Source: Planctomycetota bacterium
Lineage (GTDB): Bacteria > Planctomycetota > UBA8742 > UBA2392
Reading direction: 5' to 3'
Length of the DNA stretch: 64,000 bases
NCBI GenBank assembly: GCA_019912315.1
Contig: JAIOJA010000016.1
Span: 1-64,000 of the forward strand
The position numbers were made by a program, and so were the translations under genes. How positions within the stretch are numbered: the first letter of the stretch is position 1; every line of letters starts with the position of its first letter. Below the pieces are notes generated by a model that had not been told where the DNA came from, ran no database searches, and was given only the letters and a program-made list of their open reading frames with translations. Shown here one piece after another: positions 1-7,989 of this stretch.

Positions 1-2
1 GA

Positions 3-80
3 CGCATCCACAGCGGGATCGGCTATATGACCCCGAAAGACTACGCAGCATCACACAGTAAGGCCGCCACAGCGTCGTGA
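3..80 (+). CDS. C-terminal end of an IS3-type transposase (cut by window edge)
   Basis: Frame 3 reads 25 codons from the window edge to TGA at 78-80. The peptide begins RIHSGIGYMTPKDYAASH. This matches the usual end of the rve/integrase core in IS3-family OrfB proteins (the R-x-H-S-x-L/I-G-Y-x-T-P motif). The catalytic DDE residues would lie upstream of the window. The following 73 bp (81-153) hold no gene and probably include the right end of the element, but I cannot define the terminal repeat. Short length limits confidence. Confidence 0.55.
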   Translation, partial: RIHSGIGYMTPKDYAASHSKAATAS

Positions 81-153
81 CGGCCAATCATGAAGGAAGA
101 AACTCTAGTTCCGACTGGCACGAAAAATGACCCTTGCCACCGACACACGGCGG

Positions 154-624
154 CTATGCCGCCGGATCGGGCGTGTAAGCTCCGTCAATGAACTCCGGGT
201 CGGCTTCCATCTCGTGAACGCGCAGAAACTCCGCTAACTCATCACGAAACGACTGTTTCCGATGATGCTGTTCCTGATTCAGCACGTATTGAACCGCCCG
301 ATCCAGACTGGACTGGTTCATGCTGAACGCACCATACCCGCGCTGCCAGCCGAATTGTCGATGGCCGTTCGAACGCGCCCATCGGCTCGCGCCTGACTTC
401 AGTTGATTCGCGAAATCGGCGAGCGCGAGCTTCGGCGGCAGATCAAACACCAGGTGGCAATGATCTTCAACGCCGTTCAACGCGTGCAGGAAAACGCCCA
501 TACCTCGTACGGCACCGGCCATGTATGCGTGCAGGTCGGGTTTGAAGTCGCCGACGATGACTGGTTTGCGTTCGTGCGTTGCGAACACCATGTGGATCAG
601 GATCTTGGCTTTGGTGTGTGCCAT
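154..624 (-). CDS. RAYT / IS200-like Y1 transposase
   Basis: This 156-residue protein belongs to the Y1 (HUH) single-strand transposase family. H55-C56-H57 in the stretch EDHCHLVF is the HUH metal motif. Y113 in QYVLNQEQHH is the expected nucleophile, in the Y-x-x-N-Q-x-x-H-H context typical of REP-associated tyrosine transposases. I chose the ATG at 624 because GAGGAAAC sits directly before it and the family begins here. The longer upstream reading frame is low-complexity and unlike the family. It lies next to another transposase fragment. A perfect hairpin at 690-721, about 65 nt upstream, could be its REP-type recognition end. RAYTs usually act on REP palindromes scattered in the same genome. 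Confidence 0.9.
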   Translation of the reverse strand: MAHTKAKILIHMVFATHERKPVIVGDFKPDLHAYMAGAVRGMGVFLHALNGVEDHCHLVFDLPPKLALADFANQLKSGASRWARSNGHRQFGWQRGYGAFSMNQSSLDRAVQYVLNQEQHHRKQSFRDELAEFLRVHEMEADPEFIDGAYTPDPAA

Positions 625-689
625 GTTTCCTCGATTCGCCTGCGGCGTGTGTCGGCGCTCCGCGCCTTGAACTTGTGGTGACAAGATAA

Positions 690-721
690 CCCCCACCGAA
701 TGCTGGCGCATTCGGTGGGGG
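690..721 (-). terminator. Perfect 14-bp hairpin, terminator of the U32 gene or REP-like end
   Basis: CCCCCACCGAATGC and its exact complement are separated by the 4-nt loop TGGC. On the minus strand the stem is followed by TTATCTTGT, so it can act as an intrinsic terminator about 100 nt after the U32 gene. It also lies between that gene and the RAYT transposase, where a REP-type palindrome would be expected. The sequence does not decide between the two roles. Confidence 0.6.
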
Positions 722-823
722 CTTCCACTGTGACGGCGCATCCGCGCCTGACCTACGGCAACTACCGTTTGCTTGCGCTTCACGCCTGAACTGCGACTGC
801 GGGGCCAGACGCCTGCGCTCCCG

Positions 824-3436
824 CTACTGCAACCCACGCGTCCAGTTGCCTTCGTGGGTGTTGGGGACGGTTTCTGCGTTCATGACTAGCTCGCAGATCT
901 GTTGGATCTCTTCGGGCTGATACGCCCGATACACGAAATCCAGGCGGAAGCGGTGGGCACCTAGCTTCTCCAGCTCGCGCACTCTTTGCGATAGCGAGTA
1001 GGCCTGCTCACTCAGGATGATGCTGCGGCACCAGCGGTCTACGGCGAGGTACTTGTTGCCGTCCGGGCCGGTCATTTCCATCTGCTTGAAATCGCAGTTG
1101 GCCTTGCCGGGGCAGTGCCCAAGCATGTTGGCGTGCACGCAGGCCTCGGAGGTGAAGAGCGGCGTGTCCTGGTATACGACGACGTCAGACACGTGCGCGA
1201 ACTCTCGAAGTACCTGTTGCAGATTTTCCTGCCCGTCTTCGATGTTCAGGGTCACGCGCGAGACCCCCTGTTCCAGCCAGCTTCGCGCGGTTTCGCGGCT
1301 CATGGTGTAGCAGGGCCAGTCGGTCGTCACGTCCAGCCCTTGACGTGTAAAGTCCGGCAGGCGCGGCTCAAAAATCGCGACGCCGGCGCGCGGGTTCAGA
1401 CTGCGCGAGCGTTTCATGATCACGGCCGTGTCGACGTTCTTGCCACGATCAATGCCGGCCGCCTGGGCGACGAATTCAAATCCGCCGAAGTTGCTGACCT
1501 GAAAGCGGCGCGCGCCCTTTTCAAACAGCCCCTTAAGCTTGGCCTCCACCATCGGCGCGGTCCAGGAGCGCATGATGATCGGGACGGCAATCCGCAGCTT
1601 GTCGCCGTAATCCTCATAGGCGTCGAGCACGGAATCTTTCGTACCTTCGGCGATGTCGAGCACGACTTCGTCCAGGTGCTCAAGGGGCAGCGACGCGATG
1701 TAGTCGGGACGATCGACCAGTACGGAAAACTTTGTCGGCGGCAGGGCGTCCACATTCACGGGCTCGCGCGGCTCAGCCGTCACAGTCTGCAGCGCGTTCT
1801 CAACCGTCTCTGCGTGCTGGCGCTTGAGGTGCTCATCCAGTTCTTCAAAGAACTGGCGGCGCGCGTCGTTCACCTCGGCGGCGGGCACGAACACGCCGGC
1901 CGGGATCATGCCGCTGAAGGTCTTCAGCTCAAAGCGGGTGCTGCCCAGTCGCTCGAAGAATCTGCGCAGGCGTTCCTCGTCCATGGGCTGGCTGTCGGCA
2001 AACAGCAGCTTGCAGGGGTACTCACGGCGCAACTCGATGGTGAAGACGCGCCCAACGATCTCGATCAGGCCGGGCATGCCGAGCTCGGACAGTCTTTCCC
2101 CGCTGGGGTTCACCTTCAGCGCCACGTCCATGTGGACGGGCAGTCGAGCGTTCTGCACCTTCTTGGGCACACCGGTCGGGTAGCGCCGTTTGATGGCGTT
2201 ACTGGCGATCAGGCGCAGCTCGTCGCCCTCGCTGACGCCGTCCGGCACGGGGATACTGACTTCCTCACCGGCTTTGACCGTGAACACCCGCTTGCTTTGC
2301 AGGTTGATACGGTCGGTCCCGAATTTCACGCCGGGACTCGGCAGCTTGCGGGTGCGGGCCAGAATGCCGTCATGTCTTTCAAAATCAGCAGCCGCCCTGA
2401 AATGCGCGCGGTCTCCGGTGATCCTGCTGATGACGCCAAGGTAGGTTCCCTGCGGCTCAGACTCGGCAATGTCGGCCTGGGCTTTGGCTTCCTTGCCGTG
2501 GCTGGCATGTAGAAACAGGCTGGTTGTTTCGCGCGAATAAATGAGTTTCAGGCGCTCTTCCATCTCAGCGGCGTCGAAGTCTTCGCCGTCGATCAGCTTG
2601 CGGTAGAGGTCCGTCACGGCCGCGACGTACAACGGCGACTTGCGGCGACCCTCGATTTTGAGGCTGCTAACGCCGATACTCGCCAGTTCATTGACCTCAC
2701 CGACGGCCATCAAATCCTTCATGCTGAAGGCCTTGCCCTTGCCGTCGGGCGTGTCGAATTCATCGCGGCAGATGTATGTGCACTTGCCCCGGTTGCCGCT
2801 GCGCCCTTCCTCCTGGCTGGCGAAGAGGCAGAGCCCGCTGTAGCTGTAGCACAAGCTGCCGTGGACGAAGACTTCGAGCTCAATGTCGACTTCTTCTTTG
2901 ATGGTGCGAATTTCGTCGAGGGTCAGCTCGCGTGCCAGAATCACGCGCTCGAAGCCGTTGCGCTCGGCCCAGCGCGCGCCCTGAACGTTGTGGATCAGCA
3001 TCTGGGTGCTGGCGTGCCAGTCGAGGCGCGGGAACAGTTCGCGGATCGCGCGCATGACACCCACGTCCTGCGTGATGATCGCGTCAACGCCAATTTCTTC
3101 GCAGTAGCCAAGGGATTCAATCAACTCCGGCCATTCGGCTTCCTGCACGACGGTGTTGATCGCGACGTAGACCTTGCGGTTGTGGGCGTGGGCGTGCCCG
3201 ACCGCCAGGTTCAGGTCATCCGGGCTGAAGTTGACAGCGTTGTCCCGCGCGCTGAACTTGCGCAGCCCCAGATAGACGGCGTCGGCGCCGTAGTCCATGG
3301 CGGCGTGGAAGCTCTCAAGTGAGCCGGCCGGCGCCAGCAACTCGGGACGACGGGTGTGTTTCACGACCTTGGTCGGGTTCTCGGGGTCGGCAAAGCGAGC
3401 CGGCAAAACGGTTGTGTGTTTGGATTGCTCGCTCAT
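824..3436 (-). CDS. Peptidase U32 family protein (RlhA/TrhP-like RNA hydroxylation enzyme)
   Basis: This is an 870-residue U32-family protein. The N-terminal TIM-barrel-like part starts at PELLAPAGSLESF (residues 31-43). The U32 signature EVFVHGSLCYSYSGLC lies at 188-203, with C196 and C203 followed by C219 and C223. A second Cys cluster (CVHANMLGHCPGKANC) lies near the C-terminus. Family members once called collagenases include E. coli RlhA and TrhP, which hydroxylate 23S rRNA C2501 and tRNA U34. The two-part architecture and length resemble RlhA plus an extra C-terminal region. The substrate cannot be told from sequence. The gene stands alone and starts at ATG 3436. Confidence 0.9.
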   Translation of the reverse strand: MSEQSKHTTVLPARFADPENPTKVVKHTRRPELLAPAGSLESFHAAMDYGADAVYLGLRKFSARDNAVNFSPDDLNLAVGHAHAHNRKVYVAINTVVQEAEWPELIESLGYCEEIGVDAIITQDVGVMRAIRELFPRLDWHASTQMLIHNVQGARWAERNGFERVILARELTLDEIRTIKEEVDIELEVFVHGSLCYSYSGLCLFASQEEGRSGNRGKCTYICRDEFDTPDGKGKAFSMKDLMAVGEVNELASIGVSSLKIEGRRKSPLYVAAVTDLYRKLIDGEDFDAAEMEERLKLIYSRETTSLFLHASHGKEAKAQADIAESEPQGTYLGVISRITGDRAHFRAAADFERHDGILARTRKLPSPGVKFGTDRINLQSKRVFTVKAGEEVSIPVPDGVSEGDELRLIASNAIKRRYPTGVPKKVQNARLPVHMDVALKVNPSGERLSELGMPGLIEIVGRVFTIELRREYPCKLLFADSQPMDEERLRRFFERLGSTRFELKTFSGMIPAGVFVPAAEVNDARRQFFEELDEHLKRQHAETVENALQTVTAEPREPVNVDALPPTKFSVLVDRPDYIASLPLEHLDEVVLDIAEGTKDSVLDAYEDYGDKLRIAVPIIMRSWTAPMVEAKLKGLFEKGARRFQVSNFGGFEFVAQAAGIDRGKNVDTAVIMKRSRSLNPRAGVAIFEPRLPDFTRQGLDVTTDWPCYTMSRETARSWLEQGVSRVTLNIEDGQENLQQVLREFAHVSDVVVYQDTPLFTSEACVHANMLGHCPGKANCDFKQMEMTGPDGNKYLAVDRWCRSIILSEQAYSLSQRVRELEKLGAHRFRLDFVYRAYQPEEIQQICELVMNAETVPNTHEGNWTRGLQ

Positions 3437-3600
3437 CTTCGGCCTTACCAGCGTGCTCGCCGGTTTCGTCCTACTTCGTTCTGCGAAAATTGAGCAAGGA
3501 GTCTAACACAGGTCACAGTTGCGACCAAACAAATCGCACGAATTGCGACGGACGCACAAATGACGACGGGCAAAAGGGTTAGATCATGCGTGCGGAGTTG

Positions 3601-3645
3601 GGGCTTGGGGTTTTCCCCAGGGCCGAAGCCCTATGCCCCGAGCCC
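3601..3645 (-). terminator. Multi-hairpin element after the aldolase gene
   Basis: GGGCT (3601-3605) pairs with AGCCC (3641-3645). It encloses TGGGG-TTTT-CCCCA (3606-3619) and AGGGC-CGAA-GCCCT (3619-3632). The aldolase stop codon TAG is part of the outer arm. It probably ends transcription of the aldolase gene. It resembles the GAGCCCC palindromic repeats elsewhere in the window. The rest of 3437-3600 holds the U32 promoter region and nothing else I can name. Confidence 0.5.
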
Positions 3646-4286
3646 TACTTTACAGCTTTCCAGTCCTCCAGGAACTTGGCGAGCCCTTTGTCGGTCAGTG
3701 GGTGGTACACCAACTGGTTGAAGACATTAAACGGGATGGTCGCGACATCGGCGCCGACCAGCGCGGCATCGAGCACATGGATCGGGTTGCGGATGCTGGC
3801 GACGAGGATTTCGGTCTCATAGCCGTAGTTGTCGTAGATCTGGCGGATCTGCGGAATGATATCCATGCCATCCTGGCCCAGGTCATCGAGCCGGCCGACA
3901 AACGGGCTGATATAGGTCGCGCCGGCCTTGGCGGCGAGCAACGCCTGCACGGGCTGGAAGCACAGAGTCACGTTGGTCTTCACGCCTTGTTCTGTAAGCC
4001 GCTTGCAGGCCTTTAGACCCTCGGGGATCAGTGGCAGTTTGATGACCACATTCTCGCCGAACTTGACCAGTTTGTCGGCTTCCTTGAGCATCCCGTCGCA
4101 TTCGACACTGGTGACTTCCAGGCTGACCGGGCCGTGAACGATCTCGCAGATCTCCCTGGCGACTTCATCGAAGGGACGCCCCGACTTCTTGATCAGGGAC
4201 GGGTTGGTCGTCACGCCGTCGAGAATGCCCAGCGCGGCAGCCTCTTTGATTTCCTTAACGTCAGCCGTATCGATAAAGAACTTCAT
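3645..4286 (-). CDS. fsa: Fructose-6-phosphate aldolase / TalC-type transaldolase
   Basis: This 213-residue protein starts [13 protein letters not shown] and contains [13 protein letters not shown], the hallmark of the small transaldolase/FSA subfamily. The Schiff-base lysine is K83 in [11 protein letters not shown]. The C-terminal [10 protein letters not shown] and [18 protein letters not shown] blocks complete the barrel. Length matches the FSA/TalC group (about 210-220) and not classical transaldolase B. The start at ATG 4286 gives the conserved MKFF N-terminus. Upstream in-frame codons are not conserved in the family. It probably interconverts fructose 6-phosphate or sedoheptulose 7-phosphate in the cytoplasm. 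FSA and transaldolase activity cannot be separated by eye. Confidence 0.93.
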   Translation of the reverse strand: MKFFIDTADVKEIKEAAALGILDGVTTNPSLIKKSGRPFDEVAREICEIVHGPVSLEVTSVECDGMLKEADKLVKFGENVVIKLPLIPEGLKACKRLTEQGVKTNVTLCFQPVQALLAAKAGATYISPFVGRLDDLGQDGMDIIPQIRQIYDNYGYETEILVASIRNPIHVLDAALVGADVATIPFNVFNQLVYHPLTDKGLAKFLEDWKAVK

Positions 4287-4450
4287 GTACTTGCTCGCAA
4301 TAGGGCCAGAAAGGCGCAACGTAGCGGCGCGAACTCCACCCTACAACGCTGTCAGTCGATTGTTGAGTCTGCGGCGTGTATTCGCCCATGCACGCCACTC
4401 ACGCGTTTGCAATGTAACTTCGTTATCATGCGCGCGCTTCCGGAGACGTC

Positions 4451-4885
4451 ATGCCCATCGATCTGCGTACCACATATCTGCTGCTTGAAAACGACGGCGA
4501 CGCCCTTGAATTACCGGTTTCCGACGACTTCTGGCAACAACTGATGTCGGACAACCCCCAGGACGCGAAAGCCCAGCGCCTGGCGACAAGTGACGGGCGC
4601 CTGGTGTCGGGTTTCGAAATGTCCGCCGACTGGGACCACTGGGAAAACCACCCCGCCGGCGACGAAGTGCTGATCCTGGTCAGTGGCGAAATGACCATCC
4701 TGCTTGAAGAGGAAACAGGCGTGCGCGAGTGGCGTCTCGGGCCCGGCAGCACTTGCGTCATCCCGCGCGGCGTCTGGCACACGGCAAAGATACCGCTGCC
4801 ATGCCAGCTCATCGCGATCACGCCGGGGCGCGGCACCAGGCACCGGGCGCTTTCGGGCGACCCTACTTCTCGAGGCGGCGCGTAA
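4451..4885 (+). CDS. Cupin-domain protein
   Basis: This 144-residue single-domain cupin is unassigned in function. The metal-site pattern is H63 and H67 in DHWENHPAGDEVL, an acidic residue following, then GPGSTCVIPRGVWH with H110. A strand with V-S-G-E-M-T separates the two motifs. It resembles the small ChrR-type or mannose-6-phosphate isomerase-like cupins. It runs convergent to the Lnt-like gene and the two coding regions overlap by 23 bp (4863-4885). That makes the last residues (after about residue 130) the least certain part. Confidence 0.75.
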   Translation: MPIDLRTTYLLLENDGDALELPVSDDFWQQLMSDNPQDAKAQRLATSDGRLVSGFEMSADWDHWENHPAGDEVLILVSGEMTILLEEETGVREWRLGPGSTCVIPRGVWHTAKIPLPCQLIAITPGRGTRHRALSGDPTSRGGA

Positions 4886-6362
4886 TCGTCTCGGTCTGTT
4901 CCTTGCTCAGTGTCGTTTCGTCGTCCGCAACTTCTTCAATGGCGATGGTCAGACCGGCCTGCCGGCGTGCGCGATAGCGCCACTTGGCCCAGCGCACGGG
5001 CGTAAGCAGCAGCAGCATAGCCATGAACATCGGCGCGCCCATGGCAAGTATGCGCTCGATCACCGTCAGGCGCGCGCGCCCAAGGGGTTGTCCGCGCTCT
5101 TCGCCGGCCGGCAAGAGGGCCGTGACCGCCTCGCCGTCGCTGCTGGCAATGACGCGCCCGATGCCGTCAATCGCAACCGCCCTGCCCTTCCACACGCTCA
5201 CCTGTCGGGAACCTCGCACGAGGGCGCCGCGTCGCTGCTCGCGCAGCCAGTAGCGCGCCTGGGCCGGGTGCGCGGGTTCGGCGACGGCAAGGTAAAGCTC
5301 AAGATCCCACATCGAGGCCCAGTGTTCAGGCGAATCCAGCCCGGGAAACACCCGCAGGCGCCCGACGCCCTCCAGCAGGGCGCCGTTGGAGCCCTCAATG
5401 ACCAGCGCCTCGGTGTCGCCGTCCCGCCAGACGTGTTGGGTCACCGGCCGGGCGCTGCCCACATAGAAGTAGGCGCGTACATCGTGGCCCCCGTGCAGCA
5501 GCAGGATCAGGTTGGCCTGCCGCCGCAGGGAAAACTCGCCCGCCCGCGCAACCCAGTCGATCTGCTGTTCCGCGTTGTCCACTTCCAGATTCCAGATCGC
5601 GAGGGCAGAATCGCCGGGCGGCGCCAGGCTTTCCGTGCGACCGACGAGATCGCTGTCCCCGGGAACAATGTGTATGCGGGTGATGTCCTTCACCCCCACC
5701 GGCTGCGGCTTGACCGAACTGCCAAGCCAGTCCGCGCCGACGGCAACCAGCAAAACAACCACCATTGCAATGCCGGGCCAGCCTGTGCGTTCGCGCTGGC
5801 GCGGGTTGTAAAACATCTCCGCGCTCAGCCACGCGATACCCGTGAAAAGCCCGGCCATCACCGCCAGCCCAAGATCCGGGTAGGCGAAGCGCACGAGTTC
5901 GGAATCAATCAGCCCGCCGAATGGAATCAGAAATCGCGCGTCATGGGGCAGCAGGTACCAGCAGCCCGTCGCCAGCGCCGCGAGCAACAGCGGGCGCAGG
6001 GGCCACGGCACGCTCCGGCATGTCGGCAGCTCAATGGCAGCGAATGCCAGCGCCGGCAGGATGCCGACCCACAACCATACAAGCGCCGGATTGACGCCTT
6101 CGACATCCAGCAGCCAGAACGATTGCAGAAACCCGGCCAGCCCCAGCGAAACAACGGAAAGCAGCAGCGCGCCCGGCGCACCCGCGCCCCGGCACGCGAA
6201 GCACAGCGGCACCAGCGCGACCCAGGACAGGGCCCACAGCCCCGCCAGGTCGCCGGACAGCACCAGCAGAGCGGTGGTCGCCAGCGCCGGCAGAAAGCGC
6301 AACGGTACGCCACGCAACCCGCCCAGCAGTTCTTCCCGCTCGCGATGATTCAGCAGCGCCAA
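4863..6362 (-). CDS. Apolipoprotein N-acyltransferase-like membrane protein, catalytically degenerate
   Basis: About 499 residues. The N-terminal half has roughly six hydrophobic segments. The second half is a weak carbon-nitrogen hydrolase-like domain, followed by a C-terminal membrane segment near GAPMFMAMLLLLTP. This is the layout and length of Lnt. The block QVSVWKGRAVAIDGIGRVIAS resembles the late Lnt segment around ...I.p.G.v.a. The usual E-K-C catalytic triad is not visible: the W-P-E-T position reads IWNLEV and no Cys follows. It is therefore probably a pseudoenzyme or a diverged acyltransferase. I chose the TTG at 6362 because longer starts run into the oppositely oriented rhodanese gene. 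GGGGG lies 5 nt upstream. The start is uncertain. Confidence 0.6.
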   Translation of the reverse strand: MALLNHREREELLGGLRGVPLRFLPALATTALLVLSGDLAGLWALSWVALVPLCFACRGAGAPGALLLSVVSLGLAGFLQSFWLLDVEGVNPALVWLWVGILPALAFAAIELPTCRSVPWPLRPLLLAALATGCWYLLPHDARFLIPFGGLIDSELVRFAYPDLGLAVMAGLFTGIAWLSAEMFYNPRQRERTGWPGIAMVVVLLVAVGADWLGSSVKPQPVGVKDITRIHIVPGDSDLVGRTESLAPPGDSALAIWNLEVDNAEQQIDWVARAGEFSLRRQANLILLLHGGHDVRAYFYVGSARPVTQHVWRDGDTEALVIEGSNGALLEGVGRLRVFPGLDSPEHWASMWDLELYLAVAEPAHPAQARYWLREQRRGALVRGSRQVSVWKGRAVAIDGIGRVIASSDGEAVTALLPAGEERGQPLGRARLTVIERILAMGAPMFMAMLLLLTPVRWAKWRYRARRQAGLTIAIEEVADDETTLSKEQTETITRRLEK

Positions 6363-6470
6363 CTTGACCCCCGGGCGGCACGGTGTAATGGTGGTGGGTT
6401 GCCGCGATGTTACACTATCGCGTGACGAGTCGGCCTGTCTATCGGGCGACCACCAGGAAGGAGAAAGCGG

Positions 6471-6893
6471 ATGGCGTGGCCCGTCCGGATCACATTGCTG
6501 ATGGTGTTGGCGTTCGCGCTTGGCGCGTGCGGCAGCAACATCCGCCGCGATTTCGGCGGTGGCGGCTCCGATGCCGCCGCGATGATCCTGCGCGACCGCC
6601 CGGCCGTTGAAATCTCCATTTGGGAAGGCGCCGTGGTTTTTGACCTGCGCGACTACACCGCGTGGGCCCAGGGCCATATTCCCGGCGCGCGCCTCACGAC
6701 CGTGCAAGACCTCAGGGACGGGCGCGGGCTGCCGGAGGACAAAGAGGCCCCAGTCCTGTTCATGGGTGAAGGCCCGACCGATTCCCGTCCCGAGATGGCC
6801 GCATACGAGGCCATGGAGCGCGGATACACGAACGTCCAGGTCTACCCTGGCGGCTGGCGCAACTGGATCGGCCACAAGTCCGTCAGCGAGTAA
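6471..6893 (+). CDS. Rhodanese-fold lipoprotein without catalytic Cys
   Basis: This 140-residue protein has a signal peptide and lipobox FALGAC, with lipidation at C20. The rest is a rhodanese domain: VVFDLRDYTAWAQGHIPGA (about 56-74) and GYTNVQVYPGGWRNW near the C-terminus. At the active-site loop, where YCxxGxRS is expected, it reads LFMGEGPTDSR, so the nucleophile Cys is absent. It probably binds rather than transfers sulfur, or has another envelope role. It lies 79 bp upstream of a second lipoprotein on the same strand, and the two may be cotranscribed. AGGAAGGAGAAAGCGG precedes the ATG. Confidence 0.82.
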   Translation: MAWPVRITLLMVLAFALGACGSNIRRDFGGGGSDAAAMILRDRPAVEISIWEGAVVFDLRDYTAWAQGHIPGARLTTVQDLRDGRGLPEDKEAPVLFMGEGPTDSRPEMAAYEAMERGYTNVQVYPGGWRNWIGHKSVSE

Positions 6894-6972
6894 GCCCGAT
6901 TTCGACAACGCACGACGCCACTTGCGCGTTACCCTGTCTGTAGCCCCGTCGCCCCCCTGCCGGACAAGCCCT

Positions 6973-7929
6973 ATGCGCTTCCTTTCATTGCTTGCACTGC
7001 TGACGCTGGCCGCGTGCGGCAGCCAGGACCGTTACGACTACGAAGATCCCTGGCAAAACTACGACCCGACGGTCAAGCGACCGACTTACGACGAAACCTA
7101 TACGCCGCCCAGCGAAATGAACGCAGACCAGCTGGTCGAGCGTGCCATCCGCGCGGAATCTCGCGGGCGCGATGACCAGGCCCGCGTGGACTATCACCAG
7201 GCCTTCCGGCGCGACCGCTGGCACGACGACGCAAACCGGCGCTACCAGAACCTGATGCTGCGCAACAACCTGTTTGACGAGGTATGGCAGGAGTACCTCG
7301 ACCTGTGGCAGCAGCACCCTGAGCGCGGCGACGCCTTCTGGCTTCACATGCGCCCGATGCTGTTGCGCCGCGAGGCCGACATGCCCCTTGTGCGCTACAA
7401 AAAGCGCAGCGAGGACGACACGCAGCGCATCGACGAGTTGACAGCCCGAAGCGCGACGGCCGCCGACAACCACGACCGGGACGGCGCCCTTGCGGCGCTG
7501 GACAAGGCGCTTGCCATCGCCGATCTGCCGGCTCTGCACAAGCTGCGGATCGAGTTGCTGCACCCCATGGACTACCAGTCCCTGCTGGATGAATACGCCG
7601 AGCGCGCCGAGGAGAACCCCGCCAACGGGGACACCCTGTACCTGCACGCCCACGTGCTGTCCCTGCGCGACGCGCACGGGGCCCTGAAGCTGCTGCGCGA
7701 CGCCTGGATTCTGGAGCTGCCGGGCTACTGGCTGCGGTTCGGTATCGCAGAAATCTGCCGCCAGCTCGGCGACGACGGGCTCGACAGCGGGGCCGACAGG
7801 GGCTCGACGCTGGGCTGGTACGCCTGTGCGCAGGCGTTCACGGAGCGCTGCCTGAAAGCCCGCCCCGATGACACCGAGGCCGCCGCCCTGCTTGACTGGG
7901 TAAGCCGCCAGCAAGCACGCGTGCGATAG
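6973..7929 (+). CDS. TPR-like lipoprotein
   Basis: This 318-residue protein begins MRFLSLLALLTLAACG. The lipobox LAAC puts the lipidated residue at C15. After a Tyr/Pro-rich linker (about 20-50) the sequence is helical. It carries TPR-like pairs such as AIRAESRGRDDQARVDYHQAF and AATAADNHDRDGALAALDKALAIA, with Ala, Gly and Leu at helix contacts. The family is not recognised. It is probably an outer-membrane-anchored scaffold. Starting at ATG 6973 is required for the signal peptide. The reading frame stays open further upstream only because it overlaps the rhodanese gene. A strong terminator follows. Confidence 0.8.
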   Translation: MRFLSLLALLTLAACGSQDRYDYEDPWQNYDPTVKRPTYDETYTPPSEMNADQLVERAIRAESRGRDDQARVDYHQAFRRDRWHDDANRRYQNLMLRNNLFDEVWQEYLDLWQQHPERGDAFWLHMRPMLLRREADMPLVRYKKRSEDDTQRIDELTARSATAADNHDRDGALAALDKALAIADLPALHKLRIELLHPMDYQSLLDEYAERAEENPANGDTLYLHAHVLSLRDAHGALKLLRDAWILELPGYWLRFGIAEICRQLGDDGLDSGADRGSTLGWYACAQAFTERCLKARPDDTEAAALLDWVSRQQARVR

Positions 7930-7941
7930 ACCGGCAAATAA

Positions 7942-7973
7942 ACAAGGGGCGCGAGTGATCTCGCGCCCCTTGT
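7942..7973. terminator. Bidirectional terminator between convergent lipoprotein genes
   Basis: A 14-bp perfect stem, ACAAGGGGCGCGAG with its complement, surrounds the loop TGAT. It lies between the stop of the TPR-like lipoprotein (7929) and the stop of the Gly-rich lipoprotein (7990). TGATTCTT follows on the plus strand, and TTTATTTGCC follows on the minus strand. Confidence 0.9.
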
Positions 7974-7989
7974 GATTCTTCCGGTCTGA

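Noticed and set aside
4704..6425. 573-codon plus-strand frame
   Set aside because: Antisense to the Lnt-like gene, rich in Arg, Gln and His without any motif, and overlapping the end of the cupin.
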